Part shown: positions 7,232-14,829 of the stretch, piece after piece
How positions within the stretch are numbered: position 1 is the stretch's first letter
Layout of the letters: every line of letters starts with the position of its first letter
NCBI GenBank assembly: GCA_937889705.1
Contig: CALBYO010000129.1
Location: 1-39,748 of the forward strand
DNA length: 39,748 nt
From: an uncultured Bacillota bacterium
Lineage (GTDB): Bacteria > Bacillota > Clostridia > Christensenellales > UBA1242
Reading direction: 5' to 3'
Translations under genes and position numbers: made by a program
Notes under the pieces: generated by a model
Databases searched by the model: none
What the model was told of the DNA's origin: nothing
Seen by the model: the letters and a program-made list of their open reading frames with translations, nothing else

Positions 7232-7759
7232 CTACAAATATTGAGCGTTTTTTTCTAAAAGTTCTTTTGATGAACTGTTTATTTGCGATAGCAATACGAT
7301 TGCTGCAAGCAGTGCGAGCAGATTTGGAACATAGGTGAACCAACTAAGTGCGCCGCGGAACATATAGTATGTTTTGCCAACAACATATGGTTTGCCTGTT
7401 GTTTTATTGTATGTAACTTCGTTGCCGTCTGGACTGTCGTTAGCATCGCCCTGAGTTACAAAGTATCCTTCTTCGGTGATTTCAATAATTCTGTGAGTAA
7501 CATTGGTAGAGCCACTTGTAAAAGTTAAAATATCTCCAACCTTAAATTCATTTTGTTTTGGTTTATAAATAATGATAACATCGCCTTTATAAAGTGTTGG
7601 GTTCATGGAATTGCTGATAACTCTAACAGGTCTAAAACCTATAATCAGGGCAACAACGATTGTTAAAAGAAAAGCAATGAAGATGCTTTTAAGTGCCATG
7701 ACCAAATATTTTATAATTAAATTTGGCTTTTTTAGTTTGCCTTCAAGTTTGTAAATCAA
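7232..7759 (-). CDS. SipW-type (ER/archaeal-type) signal peptidase I
   Basis: Membrane serine protease that removes signal peptides outside the cell membrane. Catalytic Ser51 lies in SNSMNPTL after an N-terminal membrane helix (about 20-42), and His89 lies in THRI where bacterial-type LepB would have lysine. The acidic residue is in QGDANDSPD (Asp105/108). A second helix lies near 140-160, giving the topology of B. subtilis SipW. The start is TTG at 7759 with AAGGGG 6 bases upstream. In Bacillus, SipW handles TasA/TapA-type substrates; here a protein with a similar signal region is encoded at 11164. It precedes rseP on the same strand, so membrane proteolysis functions are grouped here. Confidence 0.9.
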   Translation of the reverse strand: MIYKLEGKLKKPNLIIKYLVMALKSIFIAFLLTIVVALIIGFRPVRVISNSMNPTLYKGDVIIIYKPKQNEFKVGDILTFTSGSTNVTHRIIEITEEGYFVTQGDANDSPDGNEVTYNKTTGKPYVVGKTYYMFRGALSWFTYVPNLLALLAAIVLLSQINSSSKELLEKNAQYL

Positions 7760-7881
7760 GATAAACCCCTTAATAATTTGCCTAAATTTGACAAAATTAT
7801 GCTTTTTTTAACAAACTTAGACTATCACAGACACGAAAAAAGTCCAAACGATTGATAAAAATATATACTATCAAAAAATAT

Positions 7882-7910
7882 TTGCAAAAATTTAAAAGAT
7901 AAGTTACAAT
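7882..7910 (+). promoter_or_regulatory. frr promoter
   Basis: TTGCAA (7882-7887), 17-base spacer, TACAAT (7905-7910), 28 bases before the frr ATG. Confidence 0.7.
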
Positions 7911-7938
7911 CAAATCATCTTAAATTTAGGAGTTTTTT

Positions 7939-8505
7939 ATGAACGAAATGATTGACGAATTTTATACTGCTTGCAAAGATGATATGCAAAAAGCGATTGA
8001 CCACTTAAAAAGTGAATATCAAATGATTAGAGCGGGAAGAGCAAATCCACATATTTTGGATAAAGTTGTTGTTGAATACTACGGCGTTCCAACACCTATC
8101 AACCAAATGGCAAATATTTCTGTTCCAGAAGCAAGAGTGCTTTTGATTAATGTTTGGGACCAATCGCAAATTGTTAATATTTCAAAAGCGATAAGCCAAG
8201 CGGATCTTGGAGTTAATCCAATAGACAATGGTAAAGCAATTAGGTTGATTTTCCCAGCGCTCACAGAAGAAAGAAGAAAGGAAATTGTTAAGTCTGTTAA
8301 GAAATTATGCGAAGACTGTAAAATTTCTTTAAGAAATGCAAGAAGAGATTGTCTTGATGTTTTCAAAAATATGAAGAAAGAAGGAGAACTTACAGAAGAC
8401 GAACTTGCTACTTGCGAAAAAGATGTTCAAAAATTTATTGATACTTTTGTTGAAAAAGCAGATAATTTAGCAAATGAAAAAGAAAAAGAAGTTATGGAAA
8501 TCTAA
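7939..8505 (+). CDS. frr: Ribosome recycling factor
   Basis: Splits post-termination ribosomes together with EF-G. Full-length at 188 aa, with conserved elements IRAGRANPHILDKVVVEYYG, TPINQMANISVPEARVL, DLGVNPIDNGKAIRL and PALTEERRKE in order, then the C-terminal helices. ATG at 7939 has TAGGAG upstream. It begins the frr-uppS-cdsA block. pyrH and tsf, common upstream neighbours, are absent. Confidence 0.97.
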   Translation: MNEMIDEFYTACKDDMQKAIDHLKSEYQMIRAGRANPHILDKVVVEYYGVPTPINQMANISVPEARVLLINVWDQSQIVNISKAISQADLGVNPIDNGKAIRLIFPALTEERRKEIVKSVKKLCEDCKISLRNARRDCLDVFKNMKKEGELTEDELATCEKDVQKFIDTFVEKADNLANEKEKEVMEI

Positions 8506-8518
8506 AACTTCTTTTTTC
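8483..8518 (+). terminator. AT-rich hairpin across the frr stop codon
   Basis: An 11-bp stem AAAAAGAAGTT (8483-8493) with AACTTCTTTTT (8506-8516) holds the frr stop codon in its loop and is followed by T-rich sequence. It may terminate or attenuate between frr and uppS. Confidence 0.45.
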
Positions 8519-8546
8519 CTTTTATAAAACATAAAATAAGGTTGTA

Positions 8547-9245
8547 ATGAAAAATAAAGTTGTAAACAAACCAAGGCATATTGGTATTATTTTGGACGGC
8601 AATGGAAGGTGGGCTAAAAAGAGAAATCTTCCAAGAATTGCAGGTCATAAAGAAGGCATTTTTGCCGTTGAGAGAATGATAAAAGCGGCATGCGAAGAAG
8701 GAATTGAAGTCGTGTCGGTTTATGCTTTCTCAACAGAAAATTGGAAGCGAAGTCGCGATGAAGTTGACGGCATTTTTGCGTTAATTGATGATGCTATTGA
8801 TAGAAACAAAGATAAGTTGATTGAAAATAATATAAAACTTCAAATTATGGGTGATAAAAGCAGGCTTAGTGAAAGTTTGCAAGACAAAATTAATAATTTG
8901 ATAGAACTTACAAAAAATAACACAGGACTTATTTTTAATATAGGATTAAACTATGGTGGCAGAGATGAAATTTTAAGAGCAACAAATATTTGCCGTGAAA
9001 AATATCCAAATCAAGAGATAACAAAAGAAATGTTTGAAGCGGAACTTTACACAGCCGGTTTACCAAATTTAGATTTTGTTATAAGGACAAGCGGTGAGAT
9101 GCGTCTTAGCAATTTTATGCTATATCAGGCTGCTTATGCTGAGTTTTATTTTCCTAAAACTTATTGGCCAGATTTTAATAAAAGATTTTTGAAAAAAGCG
9201 CTCAAAGTTTATTCAAAAAGAAATAGAAGATTTGGAAAGGTGTGA
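8547..9245 (+). CDS. uppS: Isoprenyl transferase (undecaprenyl diphosphate synthase)
   Basis: Cis-prenyltransferase that makes the C55 lipid carrier for peptidoglycan and other wall polymers. Signature HIGIILDGNGRW (residues 11-22) contains the catalytic Asp17, followed by GHKEG, the SVYAFSTENWKR block, the RTSGEMRLSNF motif, and the C-terminal WPDF. At 232 aa it is of normal length. ATG at 8547 has AAGG upstream; the gap from frr is 41 bases. Confidence 0.96.
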   Translation: MKNKVVNKPRHIGIILDGNGRWAKKRNLPRIAGHKEGIFAVERMIKAACEEGIEVVSVYAFSTENWKRSRDEVDGIFALIDDAIDRNKDKLIENNIKLQIMGDKSRLSESLQDKINNLIELTKNNTGLIFNIGLNYGGRDEILRATNICREKYPNQEITKEMFEAELYTAGLPNLDFVIRTSGEMRLSNFMLYQAAYAEFYFPKTYWPDFNKRFLKKALKVYSKRNRRFGKV

Positions 9246-9252
9246 AATTACT

Positions 9253-9296
9253 TTGTAATTAAATAATTTTGTGCTACTACTATAATTAAATTACAA
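9253..9296 (+). promoter_or_regulatory. Possible cdsA promoter within an inverted repeat
   Basis: TATAAT at 9281-9286 is flanked by an 8-bp inverted repeat, TTGTAATT (9253-9260) and AATTACAA (9289-9296). The -35 is weak (ATTAAA, 9258-9263). The arms could bind a regulator. Confidence 0.35.
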
Positions 9297-9312
9297 ATAC
9301 AAAAGGTAAATT

Positions 9313-10266
9313 ATGAAGAAAAGAGTTTTAAGTGCATTAGTAATGATTGCTGCCGTTATTGGAGCGTTTGCTTTTAGGTTAATTCCAACATACGGCGTTT
9401 ATGTTTTTGATTTATTTTTGGGCGCGCTCGCAATTTTATGCGCGTTGGAAATGTCAAAATTGTTAGATGGTATGTATATTCTAAACAGCCCTATGGCTAT
9501 TGGAGTATACCCTTCTTTAATGTTTGCAGGTCACATGTTTACATTCTTGTTTAAACTTGACTTTTATTGGTGGTTTGTAATTCAAGCAATTATTTTGGTA
9601 TTTATGTTCCTTGCAACTTATGTTTCTTATTTATTTGATACAAGATATCTTATTAGGTTAAGAAGAGAAACAAAACTTTCAAAAAATAAATTGGCAATCA
9701 AAACAGCGCTTGGCTCACTTATTGCATTTATATATCCAGCAGCATTGTTCTTGGCATTCATGATGACAGATAGAGTTGACGAATTGTCATTCGGTTTTGT
9801 TGAAAACTTCTCAGGCAATCTTGGCTGGCTCATGCTTGTTTGCGCTGTTATTATTCCTGTTATTTCAGATACAGTTGCGCTCCTTTGTGGAATGTTCTTT
9901 AAAGGCACAAAACTTTGTCCAAAAGTAAGCAAAAATAAAACTGTTGCTGGTGCTGCGTTTGCTTGTATGTTCACAGGCGTAATTATGGGCGCACTTTATT
10001 ATTTGTTTAATGTTTTCACAGTTTTTAAAGTGGGTATGGCTGCAACTCATATCTATATGTGGCACTTCATTATTCTTGGCGTTTTGGGTTCAATTTTCAG
10101 TCAATTAGGAGATTTAATTGAATCATTCTTAAAACGCAAAGCAAATGTAAAAGATTCTGGAACAATTTTCCCAGGACATGGCGGTTTCTTAGATAGATTA
10201 GATAGTCATCTTTTCTCAGCAGTTTTTACACTTGTATATTTTGCAATGATATTTATTATTTACTAA
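9313..10266 (+). CDS. cdsA: Phosphatidate cytidylyltransferase (CDP-diacylglycerol synthase)
   Basis: Integral membrane enzyme converting phosphatidic acid and CTP to CDP-diacylglycerol, the branch point of phospholipid synthesis. Several hydrophobic helices are visible from residue 5 onward. The family features are ISDTVALLCG, the lysine-rich KVSKNKTVAG, and the C-terminal signature with QLGDLIESFLKR, VKDSG and PGHGGFLDRLDS. Length 317 aa is slightly above typical. ATG at 9313 with AAAGG upstream. The usual downstream gene dxr is missing and a ComF-family gene follows 12 bases later. Confidence 0.95.
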   Translation: MKKRVLSALVMIAAVIGAFAFRLIPTYGVYVFDLFLGALAILCALEMSKLLDGMYILNSPMAIGVYPSLMFAGHMFTFLFKLDFYWWFVIQAIILVFMFLATYVSYLFDTRYLIRLRRETKLSKNKLAIKTALGSLIAFIYPAALFLAFMMTDRVDELSFGFVENFSGNLGWLMLVCAVIIPVISDTVALLCGMFFKGTKLCPKVSKNKTVAGAAFACMFTGVIMGALYYLFNVFTVFKVGMAATHIYMWHFIILGVLGSIFSQLGDLIESFLKRKANVKDSGTIFPGHGGFLDRLDSHLFSAVFTLVYFAMIFIIY

Positions 10267-10278
10267 GAGAGTGGGGAA

Positions 10279-11019
10279 ATGGGCGAGATTAAACATATAT
10301 TTGAAAAAGTTTTAGATGTTTTGTTCCCACAAAATATAAAATGTATGTTTTGCGGCGAGGAAGTAAACGAAAGTGAGTTTTGTTTATGTGATAAGTGTGC
10401 CCATACTGTCGAAAGATGCGAAAAAGTTTGTGATTGTTGCGGTTCAGTTTTGAAATCTGAATCGAAATATTGTTTGATCTGTTTGAATAATAAAAGAGAG
10501 TTCGATTTTGCAAGGGCACCTTATGTTTATAAAGGAAAAGTTATAGCGGCGGTTCATAACTTCAAATATAATGGTGCAAAATACTTGGCTAAGCCATTTG
10601 CAAAATCAATGCTCTCTTCTTTTAATGAATTAAACTCATTAATCGGCGGATTTGATTTTATAATTCCAGTCCCTATGCACAAAGATAAATTGAAAAAGAG
10701 AAAATATAATCAATCAAAATTGCTTGCAAATGAAATTGCAAAGTTGGCAAATTTACCAGTTTATGACGACCTTGTTGTTAAGGTGAAAAATACAGAATCT
10801 CAAACAAAACTATCGCGCCAAGATAGATTTAAAAACATGAAAGATGTTTTTGATATCACTGACAAAAGCAAAGTCAAAGGTAAAAATATTTTGATTGTTG
10901 ATGATATTCTAACAACTGGCGCAACAACGGAAAGCATGGCAAAATTATTGAAAGCCTGCCACGCAAATAAAATTGCAGTTCTAAGTTTTGCAAGAACTGA
11001 TGTTGAAAAAGTACCGTGA
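10279..11019 (+). CDS. ComF-family phosphoribosyltransferase-like protein
   Basis: N-terminal zinc-ribbon region with paired cysteines (Cys22/25, 37/40, 51/53/54, 65/68), then a type I phosphoribosyltransferase fold with the PRPP-loop motif VDDILTTGATTES (from about residue 207). ComF proteins are needed for DNA uptake in naturally competent bacteria but are found widely in non-competent ones; the biochemical role is unsettled. ATG at 10279 with GTGGGGA close upstream; 12 bases after cdsA, so co-transcribed. No other competence genes are in the window. Confidence 0.9.
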   Translation: MGEIKHIFEKVLDVLFPQNIKCMFCGEEVNESEFCLCDKCAHTVERCEKVCDCCGSVLKSESKYCLICLNNKREFDFARAPYVYKGKVIAAVHNFKYNGAKYLAKPFAKSMLSSFNELNSLIGGFDFIIPVPMHKDKLKKRKYNQSKLLANEIAKLANLPVYDDLVVKVKNTESQTKLSRQDRFKNMKDVFDITDKSKVKGKNILIVDDILTTGATTESMAKLLKACHANKIAVLSFARTDVEKVP

Positions 11020-11113
11020 TACTATATTGATGTCAAAATAAATTAAATTTATTGTTAAAATAATATTAACTACAAGGTTATTTCTTATTTTTTTGATGCG
11101 TAAATGTCGAAAA

Positions 11114-11143
11114 TTGTAGAAAATAGTCTAAATTTTTTATAAC
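11114..11143 (+). promoter_or_regulatory. Putative promoter of the SipW-substrate-like gene
   Basis: TTGTAG (11114-11119), 18-base spacer, TATAAC (11138-11143), 20 bases before the ATG at 11164. Confidence 0.4.
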
Positions 11144-11163
11144 TAACAAAAGAAGATGCAATA

Positions 11164-12249
11164 ATGGAAAACGGAAACCCCACGAGGAAAAGAACAATTA
11201 TATTTTTAATAGTAATCTCACTGATTTTAACATTCTTGCTAAGTTCGTCAATGGCATGGTATGTTGCAAACAGGTCAGCGTCAGGCTCGGTTATCTTTGA
11301 TAAAGGTATTTTTATTGATTTTGAAAATGTTGACGGCGAAGGCAGAGAAAGAAACTTGGTTTTGACTGACGGAACTTTGTTTGATATTTCAGTTGTGCCA
11401 AATCAAGTTATTGAAATTAAAAATCCTTATATCAAAGCGTTAGAAAATTCTGTTCCATTTTATTTGAGAGTAAAACTTAATTATTTCTCAGAAAAAGATG
11501 GCAACTTAACAGCAGTTACAAAAGATAAGTTGAGTGAAATTGTCAAACTCAATCCTTACGGCAATGCTTTTGACTTCAATTCAAAATTTTTGCCAGACGA
11601 CACCAACGAATGGTTTTATTTTGTAAAAGACGAAAGTGCGAATTTAAGTTCTGCAAATTTGGCGGTTGTTAATCCAAATGATATTGTAAACATTTTTGAA
11701 AACTCAACTATGACCATTGCAGATTTTAATTGTGAAAGCGGTTCGCCAAACGAAATAGATAACTTGGTTATCAAACTTGAAATTCACGCTTTGCAAGTAA
11801 CTGAAACAAGTGCATCTGCCTTTGGGCTTGGTGAGAGCGAAAGTACTTCAACGACTTTGTCTTTGAATGGCGGAGAAGTTACATATTTGACCGATGACAA
11901 CGCTATTGAAATTGTAAAGTTTGATGGAACGGATATTGTGATTGACGATGGCTCTTTGCCAATCACAAATAAAGAAATTACTATAGTTTCAACAGCGTTT
12001 GAAAATGTTGGACTAAATGAAGTAATTGAAGAAAAAGTTATCTTTGTTTATGACAAAGATTTGCTTGAATATTTTGTTGATAATGAGATGTCCAGAGGAA
12101 ATAGTTTTCTTGGCAAGATTGATATAGCAACTAGCGAAGAACTTTATGACTATGTTTTCAATGTCTTGCTTTCAGATAGATTAGACAGTTCTCTTGCTGA
12201 CGAGTTCATGGCTTATAATTTTATTTTGCTTGATACAGATTTGCAATAA
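11164..12249 (+). CDS. Exported protein with SipW-dependent-type signal region
   Basis: A basic N-terminus (RKR) is followed by one hydrophobic helix (about residues 12-31) and then SMAWYVANRSASG, which resembles the A-[YF]-[FW]-x-D/N region after SipW cleavage sites in TasA/CalY-type proteins. Farther on, FDKGIFIDF, VIEIKNPYIKALENSVPFYLRVKL and VIKLEIHALQ match the general plan of that group (segments after the signal, a YVRV-type strand). The remaining C-terminal 150 residues are unrecognised and acidic. The family call rests on pattern, not a search. A SipW-type peptidase is encoded 3.4 kb away. ATG at 11164 has only a weak AAGAAG ribosome site. Confidence 0.6.
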   Translation: MENGNPTRKRTIIFLIVISLILTFLLSSSMAWYVANRSASGSVIFDKGIFIDFENVDGEGRERNLVLTDGTLFDISVVPNQVIEIKNPYIKALENSVPFYLRVKLNYFSEKDGNLTAVTKDKLSEIVKLNPYGNAFDFNSKFLPDDTNEWFYFVKDESANLSSANLAVVNPNDIVNIFENSTMTIADFNCESGSPNEIDNLVIKLEIHALQVTETSASAFGLGESESTSTTLSLNGGEVTYLTDDNAIEIVKFDGTDIVIDDGSLPITNKEITIVSTAFENVGLNEVIEEKVIFVYDKDLLEYFVDNEMSRGNSFLGKIDIATSEELYDYVFNVLLSDRLDSSLADEFMAYNFILLDTDLQ

Positions 12250-12279
12250 AAAATAGATGCGGTGGCATCTATTTTTTTT
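12248..12279. terminator. Bidirectional terminator
   Basis: AAATAGATGC (12251-12260) with GCATCTATTT (12265-12274), loop GGTG, flanked by A and T runs, between convergent genes. Confidence 0.87.
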
Positions 12280-12625
12280 AGAACAATGCTGGCAAAGAGA
12301 CCAATATTGCTGCGAGTGATAATATAACTTGTGGATTGATTGTTAATCTTTTATCTCTAATCATTGGGATTAATGAAATCACCAAAGCGGACAATGCGGT
12401 TACAAACGCTAAAACAAAGAAAACGATTGCTCCGACTGTTGCGCCAATTACAGGCATTAAATAAGTAAATAATGACAAGAACATTGCGGATACAGACAAG
12501 AACACAGGAAGCATTTCAAAACTAAATAAATTTGTCCAAAAAGTATTTACATTTTTTGTTCTTTGTGATTTTGTTTCAACAAGCACATCGTCTTCATCAC
12601 TATTAAAAATTTCATGTTCATTCAT
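12278..12625 (-). CDS. Small hypothetical membrane protein, 115 aa
   Basis: An acidic polar N-terminus of about 35 residues (DEDD region) is followed by three predicted membrane segments (about 38-55, 58-82, 98-115), with a short charged loop RDKR between the second and third. No family recognised. ATG at 12625 has an excellent AAGGAGG Shine-Dalgarno and a good promoter, so the gene is real. It is divergent from the acidic hypothetical gene at 12775. Confidence 0.75.
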   Translation of the reverse strand: MNEHEIFNSDEDDVLVETKSQRTKNVNTFWTNLFSFEMLPVFLSVSAMFLSLFTYLMPVIGATVGAIVFFVLAFVTALSALVISLIPMIRDKRLTINPQVILSLAAILVSLPALF

Positions 12626-12657
12626 AATAAAACCTCCTTAAATAAATTTCATTAAAT

Positions 12658-12686
12658 ATTATACGATAATTATTAATTTTTAGCAA
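12658..12686 (-). promoter_or_regulatory. Promoter of the 115-aa membrane protein
   Basis: Minus-strand TTGCTA (12686-12681), 17-base spacer, perfect TATAAT (12663-12658). Confidence 0.65.
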
Positions 12687-12710
12687 CAATTTTTATTTAT
12701 GCTTATAAAT

Positions 12711-12752
12711 TTGACAAAAATATTAGTTAAAATTTATTACTTTTGTTATACT
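12711..12752 (+). promoter_or_regulatory. Promoter region of the 333-aa gene
   Basis: Two partial arrangements overlap: TTGACA (12711-12716) with TATTAC (12735-12740, 18-base spacer), and a weak -35 with TATACT (12747-12752). Which is used cannot be told from sequence. Confidence 0.4.
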
Positions 12753-12774
12753 AAAAATAAATTAGGAGGTTTTT

Positions 12775-13776
12775 ATGCCTGTAAAAAAACAAAAAGACGA
12801 AAATTTAGAAAGAGAAAAAGTTGGTAAAAAGTCAATTAAAAAAATAAAAAATGAAACGGCAGTTGAAATTTTAAAAGAGCCAACAACTGAAATTTCTAAG
12901 GATAACGACTATGTCCCACAAATTTCAGACGACATGGTTTTGGACGAAGATTACACTTTAAACGATGTTTATGAAGATGTAGACTCTCTTGCTGAGGCAG
13001 ATTTTTATGATGTAAATTATGATCGTGATGTTTTCATGGAATTAAGGAAAATTATAGATAATGCTTTTGCAAAAAGGAATAAAAGTAAAGAAGAAGAGCA
13101 AAAATATGACGATATTGTTTATAATTTGACAACAAATTGTTTGGACAATAAATATTTGCAAGATTTTATGGGTTATTGCTACAAAAAAGGCAAATATGAT
13201 TTTTGTCTTATGAATTTTGAAAAATATATGAAATGGACAATCTTGGCGGCGTCAAGAGGCAATGCTTTCAGTTTGTCAAAATTGCAATTATTTTTGTCGA
13301 ATCAAGTTAATGAACTTTTGTCAATCAATAGAATTGACTTAATTATGGATACATTGGAATTAGATCCTGAACAATTTGTTATGGTTCTTACGAAAAAATT
13401 GTGCGATAGGCTTGTGTTTATTTTAGACTTGTTCCCAGAGGATATGATAAAAGAACAAGAAGTTTTACTTGAACAAAATGACCAGTCTATGAGAAAATTT
13501 GACAAAGCAAAAGAACAGGCTCTTGAAAAAGTTGCCGATGAGTGTCGTGAGTTGATAAATTCAATAAACACTTTAGATGACGAAATTGCAAAAAGCAAAG
13601 AAATTAAAAGAGAGTACGACAGAATGAAAAACAATGCCGAACAAAGCGTTGTTGAAGAAGAAAGCGAGCCAAATGTTTTAACAAACGAGCAAATGGAAGC
13701 GGAAGCGGCAAGACAGGCAAATAGTTCAAATAGATTTACCAAAAAAGAGCCAAGTAAGAAAAAATTTAGATGGTAA
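12775..13776 (+). CDS. Hypothetical charged cytoplasmic protein, 333 aa
   Basis: A lysine-rich start, then an acidic stretch (residues 45-85), a mixed helical core (90-220), a probable coiled coil (about 225-285, rich in E/K/L), and a polar basic tail ending KKKFRW. No signal peptide, membrane helix or family motif. ATG at 12775 has a perfect AGGAGG upstream. It is followed after 12 bases by an alpha/beta hydrolase gene, probably in one operon. The modular acidic/coiled layout resembles a scaffold or cytoskeleton-associated protein, but that is only an impression. Confidence 0.7.
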   Translation: MPVKKQKDENLEREKVGKKSIKKIKNETAVEILKEPTTEISKDNDYVPQISDDMVLDEDYTLNDVYEDVDSLAEADFYDVNYDRDVFMELRKIIDNAFAKRNKSKEEEQKYDDIVYNLTTNCLDNKYLQDFMGYCYKKGKYDFCLMNFEKYMKWTILAASRGNAFSLSKLQLFLSNQVNELLSINRIDLIMDTLELDPEQFVMVLTKKLCDRLVFILDLFPEDMIKEQEVLLEQNDQSMRKFDKAKEQALEKVADECRELINSINTLDDEIAKSKEIKREYDRMKNNAEQSVVEEESEPNVLTNEQMEAEAARQANSSNRFTKKEPSKKKFRW

Positions 13777-13788
13777 TAAGGGGCGAAG

Positions 13789-14730
13789 TTGAGCGCAATT
13801 AGGATTGTTACAATTATAATTTTAACATTAATTTTGGTGGCAATTTTTAGTTATTTTTTGCTGACCTACCTTTTGTATTTTATAACTTTACGGAAGGGCG
13901 CGTGGATTGGTAAATATGTAAAAAAAGTTTTTCATGAGAATGAAGACGAATACAAGATTAATCCTGCTTGGTGGGATTTACAAAATGCTCAAAAATTTCA
14001 AATAGAGAATGATGGGCTTAAACTTTCAGGATTTTATATTAAAAATCCGAATGTCAACACAAATAAACTTGCAATTATACTCCATGGCTATTATTCCGAC
14101 CATAGAGATATGAATATACAAGCAAAATTGTTTTTGGAAAAAGGTTTTAACATTTTTTGTCCAGATTCAAGAGCGCATGGAGAAAGTCAAGGCAAAACAA
14201 TCAGCATGGGTTATTTTGAAAAAAATGACCTTAAAAAATGGATTGAATTTTTAACAAATAAATTTGGTAAAGATACGCAAATCGTGATTTTTGGTTGGTC
14301 GATGGGTGCTGCAATTGCAAATTTGTATTGCAGTGGCGAAGTGTCACCAAATGTTAAATGTGTGATATCAGACTGCTCATACAACAATGCTTATGAAGAA
14401 TTTAAATGTATGCTTAAACAAAGAAAACTGCCTAGCGGGCTTGCTATGTTTTTGCTAAACCAGGGCACAAAAATGTATGGCGAATTTTTCTTAAAAGAAG
14501 TTGATGTTGAAAGCGTGATAAAGTTCAACAAAGTGCCAACTTTGTTTATTCATGGCGAAAAAGATAGTTTTGTGCCGAGTTATATGAGTGAAAAACTGTT
14601 TGATGCCAAAGAAAAAGGCTATAAAAAACTGGTTAAATTTGAAAATGCCGAGCATTGCATGAGTTATGCCAGCGATAAAGAAAAGTATGTTAATATAATA
14701 AGTGAATTTATAAGCAGTTATTTTAAGTAA
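13789..14730 (+). CDS. Membrane-anchored alpha/beta hydrolase
   Basis: N-terminal membrane helix (about 5-31), then an alpha/beta-hydrolase fold. Visible are the oxyanion HGYYSDHRD region (99-107), DSRAHGES, the nucleophile elbow GWSMG with Ser171, acid Asp259 in HGEKDSFVP and His289 in NAEHCMS, so the triad is complete. It resembles the YqkD/BAAT-like esterase group; the substrate is unknown. The start is TTG at 13789 with AAGGGGCGAAG just upstream; its first residues lead directly into the anchor helix, supporting this choice. Probably co-transcribed with the preceding gene. Confidence 0.88.
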   Translation: MSAIRIVTIIILTLILVAIFSYFLLTYLLYFITLRKGAWIGKYVKKVFHENEDEYKINPAWWDLQNAQKFQIENDGLKLSGFYIKNPNVNTNKLAIILHGYYSDHRDMNIQAKLFLEKGFNIFCPDSRAHGESQGKTISMGYFEKNDLKKWIEFLTNKFGKDTQIVIFGWSMGAAIANLYCSGEVSPNVKCVISDCSYNNAYEEFKCMLKQRKLPSGLAMFLLNQGTKMYGEFFLKEVDVESVIKFNKVPTLFIHGEKDSFVPSYMSEKLFDAKEKGYKKLVKFENAEHCMSYASDKEKYVNIISEFISSYFK

Positions 14731-14765
14731 TTTGTTTGACTTTAAAATCGCTAAATGTTAATATT

Positions 14766-14794
14766 ATTTCCGCAAGGTTTTGCGGAAATTTTTA
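14766..14794 (+). terminator. Terminator after the hydrolase gene
   Basis: ATTTCCGCAA (14766-14775) with TTGCGGAAAT (14780-14789), loop GGTT, followed by T residues. Confidence 0.85.
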
Positions 14795-14829
14795 TTTTAA
14801 AAGCAAAAAAATCGAAATAGGAGAGAAAA

